Shown here: positions 9,281 through 19,008 of the stretch, in pieces
Position numbering within the stretch: the first letter of the stretch is position 1
How the letters are laid out: every line of letters starts with the position of its first letter
NCBI GenBank assembly: GCA_014239955.1
Contig: JAAZXW010000009.1
Coordinates: 106,372 to 170,371, forward strand
Reading direction: 5' to 3'
Length of the DNA: 64,000 bases
Origin: Methanobacteriota archaeon
GTDB lineage: Archaea > Thermoplasmatota > Poseidoniia > Poseidoniales > Thalassarchaeaceae
Notes under the pieces: model-generated
The model's input: only the letters and a program-made list of their open reading frames with translations
The model's database searches: none
Told to the model about the DNA's origin: nothing
Position numbers and translations under genes: made by a program

Positions 9281-9469
9281 TTAGTAATACCCAGGAACCC
9301 CTTCGCAACACGCTTCCACTACTCTGTAACACCGAGGGCACTCCATGTGTTGACGCATCGGAATTGCCTCTCCCTTGAAACCACAAAGGCAGAAGATGTT
9401 CTTGCAATGGTCACTATCTATGACTAAAGCGTTCGCCACTCGGCTCAAATCAATTTCCCTATTCCTCAC
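9281..9469 (-). CDS. Small zinc-ribbon protein translationally coupled to sufD
   Basis: The protein has 62 residues. The GTG start at 9469 overlaps the sufD TGA (GTGA, four bases), which argues strongly for translational coupling. An upstream in-frame ATG at 9514 would force a 49-base overlap. The protein is mostly one cysteine-rich module: CKNIFCLCGFKGEAIPMR followed by CPRCYRVVEACC, i.e. six cysteines arranged as C-x4-CxC, CPRC and CC. I do not recognise the family. Its place as the last gene of sufC-sufB-sufD suggests a role in Fe-S assembly, metal delivery or redox sensing (inference). Confidence 0.7.
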   Translation of the reverse strand: MRNREIDLSRVANALVIDSDHCKNIFCLCGFKGEAIPMRQHMECPRCYRVVEACCEGVPGYY

Positions 9470-10569
9470 GTGTCGAGGGCTTCTAGTTTGAGGCTTAGCT
9501 CGCTTACGAGCCACTCATGTAGTTCGGTTCCACCCATCTCTGAGAGTGTTGAATTGAGGAATGCTGCAATCAATGAACTCTTAGCACTATCTTCGTCAAA
9601 GCCCCTAGCCTTGAGATAAAACATCTGATCTTCATCTATTGGCCCATTTGCAGTGCCATGCCCACAACCTACGACATCGTTCTCCATCACCTCTAACTCT
9701 GGTATTGAATCGGCCTTCGCAGATTCAGAGAGCAGTAGATTATGGAAAATCTGTGCAGCATCCGCCCCTTTGGAGCCTTTCCTAATGGTTAGCATACCAG
9801 TACCTATCGTTCTACTGCTACCTCCACAGGCTGAGTGCCAAGATAGCCGACTGAAAGTTTCCGGTGCTTCATGATGGATTTCTATGTGGTGATCTAAGTG
9901 CATTGAATCTGCAGACAGGATCGAGCCCAGTACTCTGATGTTCCCACCAGGGTCCCCCATAATGTATCGGAGATCAGCTTTTGTCCTCTCCGAACCCGAC
10001 GACACTGTCCCTGCCCTTACCTGTGCATCCCGACCAATTGCAATAGCATCTGAACGCAGCAAAGTTCCCTTTTCTTGAAGGCCAAGAACCACATCATTCA
10101 TGATTGCCCCATTTCGAATCTGACCAGTCCTAAGTAGTCCGAACCACTCACTTCTACCAGTGATCTTGGTAACCAACTCAATCTCCGATATTTCTCCAAT
10201 ATCCAGAGAAATGTGCGCAACTGATGGCGAATCACCGGGTCTAATCTCTAGAATAATCGGTTTTCCCGGCGCGAATCCTTTGTCTACCACCAATGTCCAT
10301 TGCGATGATTTTGCCGAAGCATGGAGAAAGGCATTGGTCAGCGCATTATCCATTGAGAAATCCAGATCACCCTCAATCCCTTGTTCCAACCTGATTCCGG
10401 AAGGAGGTTCCGAACCATCCATCATTCCCAAACTTAGTTCCGGTTGCCCTAGAGGAGGCATCTCTGCAATATCACCTGTGGGGTGAACTTTCTTCCAGGA
10501 GGTGTACCTCCAAAGATGATCAGCTCTGTTTGGCTTCCCCAGACTGATGTATCTTGAGGCCGAATCCAT
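9466..10569 (-). CDS. sufD: Fe-S cluster assembly scaffold subunit SufD
   Basis: The protein has 367 residues and belongs to the SufB/SufD beta-helix family, partner of SufB and SufC in building Fe-S clusters. Family features are present: the N-terminal HLWRYTSWKKV, the right-handed beta-helix stretch, DLRYIMGDPGGNIRVLG, the HHIEIHHEAPETFSRLSWHS region, and the conserved C-terminal ENDVVGCGHGTANGPIDEDQMFYLKARGFDEDSA. It follows sufB with a 12-base gap in sufC-sufB-sufD order. It is shorter than E. coli SufD, mainly through a reduced N-terminus. Confidence 0.9.
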   Translation of the reverse strand: MDSASRYISLGKPNRADHLWRYTSWKKVHPTGDIAEMPPLGQPELSLGMMDGSEPPSGIRLEQGIEGDLDFSMDNALTNAFLHASAKSSQWTLVVDKGFAPGKPIILEIRPGDSPSVAHISLDIGEISEIELVTKITGRSEWFGLLRTGQIRNGAIMNDVVLGLQEKGTLLRSDAIAIGRDAQVRAGTVSSGSERTKADLRYIMGDPGGNIRVLGSILSADSMHLDHHIEIHHEAPETFSRLSWHSACGGSSRTIGTGMLTIRKGSKGADAAQIFHNLLLSESAKADSIPELEVMENDVVGCGHGTANGPIDEDQMFYLKARGFDEDSAKSSLIAAFLNSTLSEMGGTELHEWLVSELSLKLEALDT

Positions 10570-10581
10570 TATTCGACGACC

Positions 10582-11994
10582 TCAACCTATACTTCCTTCC
10601 ATCTCAAGAGCCATCAGTTGATTAAGTTCCACTGCGTATTCCATTGGTAGCTCTCTGGTGAAAGGTTCGAAGAAACCATTGACAATCATTGCTAGGGACT
10701 CTTCCTCGGAGTGCCCACGACTCATAAGATAGAATAGCTGCTCATCGCTGACTTTCGAGACACTCGCTTCATGTTCACATCTTGCTGTTGAGTTCGCTAC
10801 TTCCATTGTTGGGTATGTGTCAGACCTGCTCCCCTCATCTAAAATAAGAGCATCGCAGACGACATTCAACTTGCAGTTGTCTGCTTTTGGTGAAACTGTA
10901 ACCATCCCCCTGTAAGAACCCCTGCCACCATTTTTGCTTATGCTCTTCGAGAGAATTTTGCTAGTAGTGTTAGATGCCAGGTGATGTATCTTGGCCCCAG
11001 CATCTTGATGCTGACCCTCCCCAGAATATGCAACTGAAATTACTTCTGCATGACTCCCTTCTCCCTTTAGGATAACAGAAGGATACTTCATGGTAAGTTT
11101 ACTTCCTATGTTTCCGTCAACCCACTCAATCTTCGCCTTTTCATGGGCTATCCCCCTCTTTGTCACTAGATTGTAAACATTGGAACTCCAGTTTTGGATT
11201 GTTGAGTACCGGATATGTGAACCAGGGAGTGCAATCAATTCTACTACTGCTGAGTGGAGTGAGTCAGTCGAGTAGGTAGGGGCGGTGCACCCCTCGACGT
11301 AGTGGATGCTGCTCCCTTTATCGGCAATGATAAGGGTCCTTTCGAATTGACCCATATTCTTTGCGTTGATTCGGAAGTATGCCTGAACTGGCATCTCAAC
11401 GTGAACTCCCTCGGGGACATAAATGAACGAACCTCCCGACCAGACTGCAGTGTTTAGCGCCGAGAATTTGTTGTCAGCAAATGGCACGACCGAGCAGAAC
11501 CACTTTTTCACAATCTCCGGGTGTTCCCTGAGTCCACTGTCCATGTCTAGGAAAATTACCCCTTGCTTTTCCAAGTCCTCACGGATGCTGTGGTATACTG
11601 TTTCTGACTCATATTGAGCTGTTACTCCTGACAACCACTTCTGCTCTGCTTCTGGTATTCCAAGCCTTTCGAACGTATTTCTGATGTCATCTGGCACGTC
11701 ATCCCAGTCATTCTTGGTTGAATCAGATGATCTCAGGAAGTAGCAGATATTGTCGAAGTCAATTTCTTCCAACATCGACATGTTGCCCCATGTCGGCATC
11801 GGTCTTTTCATGAAGTGTTTGAATGCCCTGACTCGAATTTCCGTCATCCACTCGGGCTCATTCTTTAGGTTGGAGATTTCCCTAACTACCTCCTCCGAAA
11901 GGCCAAAGTCGAATCTAATCGTTGAGTTTTCTGGATCATGCCATCCAGCTTTGTATTCGCCAACTGCTTCCCGAGCATCATTGTTTTCCGCCAT
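10582..11994 (-). CDS. sufB: Fe-S cluster assembly scaffold protein SufB
   Basis: The protein has 470 residues, a normal SufB length. It is the core of the SufBC2D scaffold on which Fe-S clusters form. Recognisable blocks include [77 protein letters not shown] and the C-terminal [20 protein letters not shown]...[12 protein letters not shown] and CEHE hold the conserved Cys residues. It lies between sufC (nine bases upstream) and sufD. Confidence 0.95.
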   Translation of the reverse strand: MAENNDAREAVGEYKAGWHDPENSTIRFDFGLSEEVVREISNLKNEPEWMTEIRVRAFKHFMKRPMPTWGNMSMLEEIDFDNICYFLRSSDSTKNDWDDVPDDIRNTFERLGIPEAEQKWLSGVTAQYESETVYHSIREDLEKQGVIFLDMDSGLREHPEIVKKWFCSVVPFADNKFSALNTAVWSGGSFIYVPEGVHVEMPVQAYFRINAKNMGQFERTLIIADKGSSIHYVEGCTAPTYSTDSLHSAVVELIALPGSHIRYSTIQNWSSNVYNLVTKRGIAHEKAKIEWVDGNIGSKLTMKYPSVILKGEGSHAEVISVAYSGEGQHQDAGAKIHHLASNTTSKILSKSISKNGGRGSYRGMVTVSPKADNCKLNVVCDALILDEGSRSDTYPTMEVANSTARCEHEASVSKVSDEQLFYLMSRGHSEEESLAMIVNGFFEPFTRELPMEYAVELNQLMALEMEGSIG

Positions 11995-12003
11995 CCCACT
12001 ACC

Positions 12004-12759
12004 TCACTCTTCTTTCAGCCATTCGTAGCCTCTCTCTTCAAGTTTTGTAGCAAGTTCCGGGCCTCCGGATGATACGATTCTTCCACCTAGTAGGACATGC
12101 ACCCTATCCGGTTGGACATGTTCCAGAATTCTAGAGTAGTGCGTGATTATCAATGCCCCAGAATCAGTGCCCCTGATCGCGGCATTAATTCCCTCTGAGA
12201 CAGTTCTGATCCCATCTATGTCCAGGCCACTGTCGGTCTCATCGAGAATCGCAAGTCGTGGACTTAGAAGCATCATTTGTAGGATCTCAAAACGTTTCTT
12301 CTCGCCACCGCTGAATCCATCGTTGACATATCTGGCCATGAATGAACGAGGGATGTCGAGTGCCTCCATAGCATTTGCCAATTTCTCCCTGAAGTTAGGG
12401 CCCTTGGCTTCATCTTCGCCCCTAATGCTGGCTACAGACTTTCTGAGGAAATTACCAACCTGAAGGCCTGGGACCGCTTGTGGATACTGGAAGGAAAGGA
12501 ATACTCCCTTTCGGGCCCGCTCCCAAGGCTCCATTTCTAGGAGGCTCTCTCCTTCTAGGATTACATCCCCCTTCTCGACATCAAAGTCCGGATGCCCCAT
12601 TATCACATTGGCAGCGGTTGTTTTTCCGCTTCCGTTCCTTCCCATTATTGCATGAATCTCCCCAGGACCAATTATCAGATTAATTCCCTTCAGTATTTCA
12701 TTCCCGTCTATGCCTGCATGCAGATCATTAATTTCGAGTAATGGAGTCTTTCCGGGCAT
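12004..12759 (-). CDS. sufC: Fe-S assembly ATPase SufC
   Basis: The protein has 251 residues and is an ABC-type ATPase that drives the SufBC2D complex. Motifs: Walker A GRNGSGKTT, Q-loop FLSFQYPQAVPGL, signature FSGGEKKRFEILQMM, and Walker B with D-loop LAILDETDSGLDIDGI, then the switch His in IITHYSRIL. EKKR after the signature and DETDSGLDID are typical of SufC rather than transporter ATPases. It is the first gene of the suf operon and is divergent from the NifU-domain gene. Confidence 0.95.
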   Translation of the reverse strand: MPGKTPLLEINDLHAGIDGNEILKGINLIIGPGEIHAIMGRNGSGKTTAANVIMGHPDFDVEKGDVILEGESLLEMEPWERARKGVFLSFQYPQAVPGLQVGNFLRKSVASIRGEDEAKGPNFREKLANAMEALDIPRSFMARYVNDGFSGGEKKRFEILQMMLLSPRLAILDETDSGLDIDGIRTVSEGINAAIRGTDSGALIITHYSRILEHVQPDRVHVLLGGRIVSSGGPELATKLEERGYEWLKEE

Positions 12760-12815
12760 ACTTCATCCTTACCGGAACTAACCGACTATTCAATCTCTCG
12801 CTTCGTTAGATGAGC

Positions 12816-12822
12816 CTATAAT
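12816..12822 (+). promoter_or_regulatory. TATA-like box for the NifU-domain gene
   Basis: CTATAAT is centred about 25 bases before the GTG start at 12844, the spacing expected for a leaderless archaeal mRNA. It lies in the 84-base divergent region between sufC and this gene. Confidence 0.45.
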
Positions 12823-12843
12823 GGCCCTCGCATACGCATTAGT

Positions 12844-13341
12844 GTGGGACAAGGGGGTGACGATGGCGAAGGGGCCTCAGAAAACCTGGAGGATAGGTAT
12901 AGATCACAGATTCACGAGATTATCCAGGTCGAGGCAGAACGCCTGATATCAGAAAAAAACGATCCAACCGAGATTTCTAGACTTTTCTCGTTGTCACTTC
13001 TCGAGCTTTTTGAGTCTGCAGACCAATCTCTAGTGCCTGCACTGATGGCAAGATTGGGTCCCGTCAGAGCCGCATTGGAGGGGCATGGGGGTGCCTTGAT
13101 TGTCACCAGCGGAGAAATCGAAGTTAGAAATAACGGAAATAGAACTCTGTCCCTAGTAATAGGTCTCGATGGGGCATGCGTTTCCTGTGGAGCAGCCCCG
13201 GGCACCCTCAAAGGCATCCAAGATGACTTATTGGCGGATGAAGAGGTGGGAGTTGTCCGTTTTGACTCATCGATGCTCGATTGGTTTGACGAGATTCAGC
13301 GCGATTTCGTCTTGAGGTTTGGTGGCGTAACCTTCGTCTAA
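12844..13341 (+). CDS. NifU C-terminal (Nfu) domain Fe-S carrier protein
   Basis: The protein has 165 residues. The C-terminal half is an Nfu domain: a helix GPVRAALEGHGGALIV, then the cluster-binding CVSCGAAPGTL. Nfu proteins hold a cluster through this CxxC and pass it to target enzymes. The N-terminal about 65 residues are a helical, acidic leader without a named domain. It is divergent from sufC and shares an intergenic promoter region with it, which fits co-regulation with the scaffold. Its 3' end overlaps the maf stop by four bases on the opposite strand. Confidence 0.88.
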   Translation: MGQGGDDGEGASENLEDRYRSQIHEIIQVEAERLISEKNDPTEISRLFSLSLLELFESADQSLVPALMARLGPVRAALEGHGGALIVTSGEIEVRNNGNRTLSLVIGLDGACVSCGAAPGTLKGIQDDLLADEEVGVVRFDSSMLDWFDEIQRDFVLRFGGVTFV

Positions 13342-13967
13342 ACTAGTATGTTCCTGAGTTCCTCGATTGCACGGGTCGAGAATCCGAGAACGGTCACATC
13401 CTCACCCTCAATTATCCTTGAAAACGACCCAGCCTTTCCAGCTAAGTCATATCCCCCAGCCTTCCCAATCCACGAACCGCTTCCTATCATATCCTCCATT
13501 TTTTGTCCGCCTATTTCATCAAATTCAACAATCGAGAAATCCGTCCAGATTTTCGCTCGCCAACCAAAACCAACATCTAAACCATCCCCATTTCTGGTCA
13601 TGATTGCAGTAGAGGACCAAACCTTGTGTCTTCTTCCCGAGAGCCTAATCAGAGTAGATGCAGCACTCATCTTGTCCTTCGGTTTGCCCAAGGCGACAAG
13701 GATATCGTCTGGGTCCTCCACCAGGGTGTCGGAAACCACTATCAGTTCGAGAGAGGGATGGTCTCTGGTGTACTGTTCCGAGGCAGCTGCTCTTGCCTTT
13801 TGCAGACAAGAAGCTTCGACTTGTAAACGAACTTCGAGACTCGCCGAAGGCTCTGGTTCAGCCCCTTCAAGTGTGGTGAAAAATAACTCGACCCCATCGA
13901 CTCCAAATTTTTTTGACATCAGCGTACGCCTTCTTTCGGAAGCCGAAGCGAGCAGAACTAGTGGCAT
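13338..13967 (-). CDS. Maf-type nucleoside triphosphate pyrophosphatase
   Basis: The protein has 209 residues. Maf proteins hydrolyse non-canonical or pyrimidine NTPs to monophosphates and PPi. Signatures: N-terminal LASASERRRTLM (family consensus LASxSPRR), VVSDTLVEDPDD in place of the usual DT(V/I)V, and LGKPKDKMSAASTLIRLSGRRHKVWSS. The C-terminal IGKAGGYDLAGKAGSF matches the family KAGAYGIQG region. Substrate preference cannot be read from sequence. It follows the subtilase gene on the same strand with an eight-base gap. Confidence 0.88.
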   Translation of the reverse strand: MPLVLLASASERRRTLMSKKFGVDGVELFFTTLEGAEPEPSASLEVRLQVEASCLQKARAAASEQYTRDHPSLELIVVSDTLVEDPDDILVALGKPKDKMSAASTLIRLSGRRHKVWSSTAIMTRNGDGLDVGFGWRAKIWTDFSIVEFDEIGGQKMEDMIGSGSWIGKAGGYDLAGKAGSFSRIIEGEDVTVLGFSTRAIEELRNILV

Positions 13968-13975
13968 TATTTACC

Positions 13976-16900
13976 TCAGAGTTCTATTATTGAACCACAG
14001 ACGGGACATTTCATTGATGTGACTCCTGGTTCGGTGGCGAACCTACTCCCACATCCGAAGCATGGAACTTGACCACCAACTGTGGTTGCTATTGGGGTAG
14101 CAGGAGTAGGAATTTCCAATTCAGCATTAGTTACCGGTTCTGTGGGATCTGAAAATAACACTTCAGCGGATTTCCTCCTATCTCTCCTATCTCTTCTGCT
14201 CTTGCGACCTCTTTCGTCAATTCCCCCTGGGTCTTCGTCAACTATCTCAACATCGTCAGATCCAATCGAAAAATCGGTTTCATCTACCAGATCGACCACG
14301 TCATCCTCCATCACCACGCTAGCCTCTTTGTCAATGGACCCCCTCCTTCCGGCCCATCTGACTCCTTGCGCGGAAAGTCCGACTAGGGTTACCATTCCAA
14401 GAATTAGAATCGCCAATGCGACACCAATCACTAGGATCTCGAAACTCTCCTGGTCCAAGCCGAGGGACGATCTTAGTTGGTCAGACAGGCTCCCTCCACC
14501 TCTAGACGACCCATCATCTATCAGGGTCCTGATTTGCCAGCCATCAGATGAAGAGACAACCATCATCGTCTCTCCAGAATCTTCGGATCTATCCATCGAT
14601 TTGTATTGGCCTCGGACCAGAGTATCTGAGAGGCCTATCCAGCCTTCTTCGACATCAATTAGTCCATACTCAACTTGCGGTCCGCCGGCTCCAACTCTAT
14701 CGAAAAGCACTTGGATTCCCCTATCGGACTCAACTACGCCGATTCCAGCCATCCCCCTAGCCGGAATCCTCGTTTCCATACCCCCATTGGTCCTGAAATT
14801 TGAATCGGTCACAAATACGACCAGCTCTGAGTCCTGAGGGTCGCCCTCCCTCCATAGTGAAACCAAAGTATCACCATCATCATCTTCGATCACGGTCAGC
14901 ACCGGTAGTGACGTCTCGTCACCCACCGCTTTTCGATATGCCCAGTTCTCCTGCCCAATCTGGCCATGCGAGTACCAAACCCCCAGCCGGTCCCTTCCAG
15001 TGGTGTCGTTTCTGATAGTCTGGTACAGGATATGGGCCTCTTCATGTCCGAATTCAACCGATAATGGATCTCTCTGTGCCGGATCAGCATCAATGTCCCT
15101 GATAATCCCTGATTGCAGAGTCCAATCATCAGAGGAAATCGGGCTCTCTGAGTGAAGGAGGAAAATACTCGTCTCATCTTCGAGACTACCTCCGCTGAAA
15201 ACGTCTCTGTGGTAGCCCGAAACAAGAATCTCTGAGTCTCTTACATCCATGTCTATCCCCCAGTACTTGCCATCGGAAAGGGGTATTCCGGGGAGCAAGT
15301 CCTGAACAGGGGCGATTCTACAACTTGAGTCGATGGTGGAGTAACTTAGGGTCTGCATGAGGAACCAGTCTGGGCCTATGTAACGTCTTGTCCAAACAAT
15401 ATGTGCGAAGCCCTCATCAGTACCGATAATGGCAATATCTCCAGACCATCGCTCCTCGATTACGTTATTGCATCCGATTAGCGACCTGCTTTCGGTCAAT
15501 TTGTACATCAATAGGGTGCCATCCTTCTCCACAATTAGTAAATCATCCCCCTCCTCACTGTCTAGACTGACTATTGCAACAGGGGATTCTCCAGGATTGA
15601 GTTCAGTTTCCCTTGGCCCAGATAGAGTTGTACTGTCAACTAGTAGGGTCTTTACTCGGACATTGTTCGACCAGTCATTGTCCCCTCCACTCTCTAGCAA
15701 GACGCTCACCCTCACTTCTAAGGGTCCGGAAATATTTGGGGCAAAGGGGAAAGAAATCATTGAATACGATCCACCCAGAACTAATGGGGTCGTTGAGTTC
15801 TCAATCATCTCCCATCCTCTCTCCGTCATCACCTCCAGAGTCCCTGAGACGCCGACAGCGTCTTGCGATCCCAGATTGTCTATTCTTGCTTGGACAACAG
15901 CCGATTCGTCTGGCCTAGGGATTGGGCTAGAGACGGTTACAGCTGAAATCGATCCTGCCCTGATCGCAAGATCGACTCCAGGGGGTCTCGGAGCAACCGA
16001 GAAAGTTCCCGAGAGGTCGTTGTTGTTGTCGTCCAGCTCTTGGATTGAATTCAGTGGATCAATTGAGATGGATAGCAGTGCATCCCCTGCGTTCATGGGA
16101 TTCCAGTACAGGACAACTTCAACGAACTGTCCGGTATCTATGTTCGCAATCACGTATTCATCCCGCCTCTCCCCCCATTCTTCTAGAATGACGCCAACAT
16201 TGGTGGAAGCCCGATCTCCTGTATTCCTAATCGTGGCTCTGACTTCCAAGAATGTGTTGACGTATGACTCTTGCATTGGAATGCCGAATTCCTGCACTGA
16301 AACCGACTTGCTAACGAAAAGCAAGTCAGGCATAGGCTCTACATTGTCGATTTGTATGACTCTTCGTAATTCCTCTGAGAAGATTCCCACGGCACTGACT
16401 ATTCGAACTGAGAGCCTGTATTCGTCATCCTTGTATTGGGTCGTGTCCAAGTCGAAGCTCCAACTAGTCCATCCATGGTCGTGATCCTGGCAGCTCACGA
16501 TCCATTCCCCACTAACCTGAATACTTTTTGATTCCCTGAACATATGGGTGCAGTATGCGTGCCCCTGAAAATCTGGGTCATTGCTGCCATCGCCTTTCTT
16601 ATTCGAGGACGAGTGCTTCAGACCCTCTCTATCATCTTCTGACCATCGGCCATCATGATAATTGGTGGCATCCTGCCAGTCTTCGTTATCGATCCTCCAC
16701 TGGATTGTTGCGTTTCCAATAGACTGGAACTCGCCGAGGACCTCGACGGAACCTTCAAGATTGACATGTCCGCTTGGTCCCTCTAGGGTAATATTGACAA
16801 TTCCTACAGGGAAAAAGAACTCCGTCGTGTTACTCCATCTGCCGATATCGTTTCTAGCGGCAACCATACCTGTGATTGAGACCTCAGAATATTCATCCGG

Positions 16901-18940
16901 CAGATCCGGAACGGCGAAAGGAACAGTCCAGTTTGTGATTCCTATCGTTCTGGTCCAGTTGACTAGAATCAACTTCTCTTTGGGTGTATTGGGGGATTTC
17001 TTGAACTTCATTTCTACTTTCGTAACAACCTCTTCTATTGTCCCATTGTCCTCGCCGTGCTCGTTAATGTGGCCACGCAGGTTGTATGACTTCCCTTCGA
17101 CAAGCCACGAGTACGCCGCAGGACTCTCGATGTCTACCCAGTGTCCCTCTTGAGGTGATTGCGGTCCTCCCGTATCGTTGGTTATACTCCCGCCACCGAA
17201 CATTTGGCTGGCAATTTCGCCACCATCAATGATGCCGAATCCATACCTAGTGTCCCAGCTATTGTCCCCCCATGTCTCGTCCACACCCCATTCATTCCTG
17301 AACTCAGAGCCACTTGCGAGAAAACTCCTAATTGCCTCGTACCTCTCTATTCCGGGTTCATCCTCGTCCATGAATGGCATCTTTCGTATCTCACCAATTT
17401 CCAGCATTATTGCCACAAGTCCAGCTACTGCTGGAGTTGACATGCTTGATCCGGACAACTGTGTGTAGTCGTCACTGGCTCTGTTGACTTCCGAACCAGG
17501 AATTATGCCAGATGATTCAGCGTGCTGTGCAGAGTTGATGTTCGAACCCGGTGCCACAACCCATGGTTTCATCTCATCCCATGAGTCACCATCTTCATCA
17601 TCTGTTCTCGGCCCATAGTTGGAGTTTGAGCTAATCGAGTCATCACTACGATCGATGGTATTCTTGTCATCTAGCCACCCAACGGTGATTGAAGTGTCCG
17701 CTGCCCCTACTGAATTTACGTTATTCGCCCCATCGTTCCCAATTGCGGCCACGCAGACCAAACCACTCTCTGAGGCCTGATCGACCAGATTCCCCTCGGC
17801 GGATGAACCATCTTCGTTGTTGTCTCCAACCGCAGAGCTAGCTCGGCCGAAGGACATGGATAAGACGTGAATCCCTTTACTAGATACGTTATTGCCCCAA
17901 TCGGTGTCTCTGTTGTTGATAGCCCATTGGATGCCGGCTAGTATTGATTGCGAATTCCCTCCGCCATAGTCCTCCATGACCTTCACGTCAACCAGATAAG
18001 AACCAGGGGAGTATCCCTGATTCACGCGACTCGAGTCACCCGTGCCGAGTGCTATCCCCGCAACATGCGTCCCGTGACCATCTCCATCATCGGGATCCTC
18101 ATCATTGCACCCCGATTGTCCCACGCCTGTTGCATCGCACCCTCCGACCCACTTGGGGTCCTCTATGTCGTTCGGATCCTTTGTGTTGTCCTTATTGTTA
18201 TCCGAGAAATCATCTAGGGAGAAGTGCTCATTGTCGACCCCAGTGTCAAGAATTGCGATTACTTTGCCCGAACCATGGTAGCCAAGCCCCCTCAGTGCCT
18301 CGTCATATACTCCCGATGCCCTCACCTTGGAACCCTTCGTCGCTTTGTCCAGATATGGCACAATTACACTCTGTTCCTCGACGAGGACGACTCCCTCGAG
18401 ACCCCAGACATCGATTAGTGAACTTACTGGGACGTGATCTAGGACAATGGCATCCAGATGATCCATTACCATGAACCAAGATCCTTCTTCTTCCCAGCCA
18501 TGTTGCCCGATGATTTCCTTCAAGGAATCGATGTCAGAGTCCCCTGGGTGCCACGCATAGTGTACAATTATCGCAACCGTTCCTTTACCATCATCACCGA
18601 TGATCGAGGTCATAGAGGCTGACTCCCTTTCCCCGGCCACGATTAGTTGAAGCCTGTCGTCGAAGCCATTGGAGTCCGAGTCAGACCAGAAACCATGCCA
18701 CCAGCCGAATTCCATTGCAGGAGGGCTCGAATCGATAGGGGTATGGGCTGGATCAAGATCCTTAAGACACGCTTCTTCCCCACAAAGTAATGCTGGAATC
18801 GATGGCGAAAGATTCTCAAAGAATACGGTAGAATCAGTATTTTCTCCACCAGGGGCATGAGCGGCCCCGAGGGGTACATCCAGCAAGAAAAATAAAATCG
18901 CTATCACAAATGGGAATAACTTTCCTGGACTTCTGGCCAT
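13976..18940 (-). CDS. Giant membrane-anchored subtilisin-like protease with CARDB-type domains and cytosolic zinc ribbon
   Basis: The protein has 1654 residues. A signal peptide (FVIAILFFLLDVPLGAAHA) is followed by a complete S8 catalytic triad: Asp in AILDTGVD (about 232), His in GHGTHVAG (about 289) and Ser in GSSMSTPAVAG (about 499), with the oxyanion Asn in AAIGNDG (about 402). Downstream are Ig-like/CARDB-type domains (one begins DLLFVSKSVSVQEFGIPMQE) and a beta-propeller-like stretch. A membrane helix (ILVIGVALAILILGMVTLVG) leads to a cytosolic acidic and basic tail that ends in a CxxC-CxxC zinc ribbon (CFGCG...CPVCG). It is an extracellular protease that could also signal inward. Confidence 0.92.
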   Translation of the reverse strand: MARSPGKLFPFVIAILFFLLDVPLGAAHAPGGENTDSTVFFENLSPSIPALLCGEEACLKDLDPAHTPIDSSPPAMEFGWWHGFWSDSDSNGFDDRLQLIVAGERESASMTSIIGDDGKGTVAIIVHYAWHPGDSDIDSLKEIIGQHGWEEEGSWFMVMDHLDAIVLDHVPVSSLIDVWGLEGVVLVEEQSVIVPYLDKATKGSKVRASGVYDEALRGLGYHGSGKVIAILDTGVDNEHFSLDDFSDNNKDNTKDPNDIEDPKWVGGCDATGVGQSGCNDEDPDDGDGHGTHVAGIALGTGDSSRVNQGYSPGSYLVDVKVMEDYGGGNSQSILAGIQWAINNRDTDWGNNVSSKGIHVLSMSFGRASSAVGDNNEDGSSAEGNLVDQASESGLVCVAAIGNDGANNVNSVGAADTSITVGWLDDKNTIDRSDDSISSNSNYGPRTDDEDGDSWDEMKPWVVAPGSNINSAQHAESSGIIPGSEVNRASDDYTQLSGSSMSTPAVAGLVAIMLEIGEIRKMPFMDEDEPGIERYEAIRSFLASGSEFRNEWGVDETWGDNSWDTRYGFGIIDGGEIASQMFGGGSITNDTGGPQSPQEGHWVDIESPAAYSWLVEGKSYNLRGHINEHGEDNGTIEEVVTKVEMKFKKSPNTPKEKLILVNWTRTIGITNWTVPFAVPDLPDEYSEVSITGMVAARNDIGRWSNTTEFFFPVGIVNITLEGPSGHVNLEGSVEVLGEFQSIGNATIQWRIDNEDWQDATNYHDGRWSEDDREGLKHSSSNKKGDGSNDPDFQGHAYCTHMFRESKSIQVSGEWIVSCQDHDHGWTSWSFDLDTTQYKDDEYRLSVRIVSAVGIFSEELRRVIQIDNVEPMPDLLFVSKSVSVQEFGIPMQESYVNTFLEVRATIRNTGDRASTNVGVILEEWGERRDEYVIANIDTGQFVEVVLYWNPMNAGDALLSISIDPLNSIQELDDNNNDLSGTFSVAPRPPGVDLAIRAGSISAVTVSSPIPRPDESAVVQARIDNLGSQDAVGVSGTLEVMTERGWEMIENSTTPLVLGGSYSMISFPFAPNISGPLEVRVSVLLESGGDNDWSNNVRVKTLLVDSTTLSGPRETELNPGESPVAIVSLDSEEGDDLLIVEKDGTLLMYKLTESRSLIGCNNVIEERWSGDIAIIGTDEGFAHIVWTRRYIGPDWFLMQTLSYSTIDSSCRIAPVQDLLPGIPLSDGKYWGIDMDVRDSEILVSGYHRDVFSGGSLEDETSIFLLHSESPISSDDWTLQSGIIRDIDADPAQRDPLSVEFGHEEAHILYQTIRNDTTGRDRLGVWYSHGQIGQENWAYRKAVGDETSLPVLTVIEDDDGDTLVSLWREGDPQDSELVVFVTDSNFRTNGGMETRIPARGMAGIGVVESDRGIQVLFDRVGAGGPQVEYGLIDVEEGWIGLSDTLVRGQYKSMDRSEDSGETMMVVSSSDGWQIRTLIDDGSSRGGGSLSDQLRSSLGLDQESFEILVIGVALAILILGMVTLVGLSAQGVRWAGRRGSIDKEASVVMEDDVVDLVDETDFSIGSDDVEIVDEDPGGIDERGRKSRRDRRDRRKSAEVLFSDPTEPVTNAELEIPTPATPIATTVGGQVPCFGCGSRFATEPGVTSMKCPVCGSIIEL

Positions 18941-18957
18941 GGCTCTCTTAGAGAGCC
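18941..18957. promoter_or_regulatory. Perfect 7-3-7 inverted repeat between promoter and start of the subtilase gene
   Basis: GGCTCTC-TTA-GAGAGCC ends one base before the subtilase ATG. Given the TATA-like box around 18973, the repeat spans the expected transcription start. It therefore looks more like a protein-binding operator, or a very short 5' hairpin that could occlude translation, than a terminator. Confidence 0.5.
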
Positions 18958-18968
18958 AATGTCAAGAC

Positions 18969-18977
18969 CTGTATAAC
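18969..18977 (-). promoter_or_regulatory. TATA-like box for the subtilase gene
   Basis: On the minus strand this reads GTTATACAG, with its centre about 33 bases before the ATG at 18940. That would place transcription start about seven bases before the ATG, inside the inverted repeat at 18941-18957. Confidence 0.35.
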
Positions 18978-19008
18978 TCCAACCTGTAAGTGTCTGCTGG
19001 ATTCACGC

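Noticed and set aside
13348..14022. 224-codon plus-strand frame
   Set aside because: It is antisense to maf, which has recognisable motifs; composition is low-complexity.
15429..16484. Long open frame of 351 codons on the plus strand
   Set aside because: It is antisense to the subtilase gene in its codon-phase shadow. Its translation is Ser/Pro/Leu-rich with no domain, and the opposite strand has a clear multi-domain protein.
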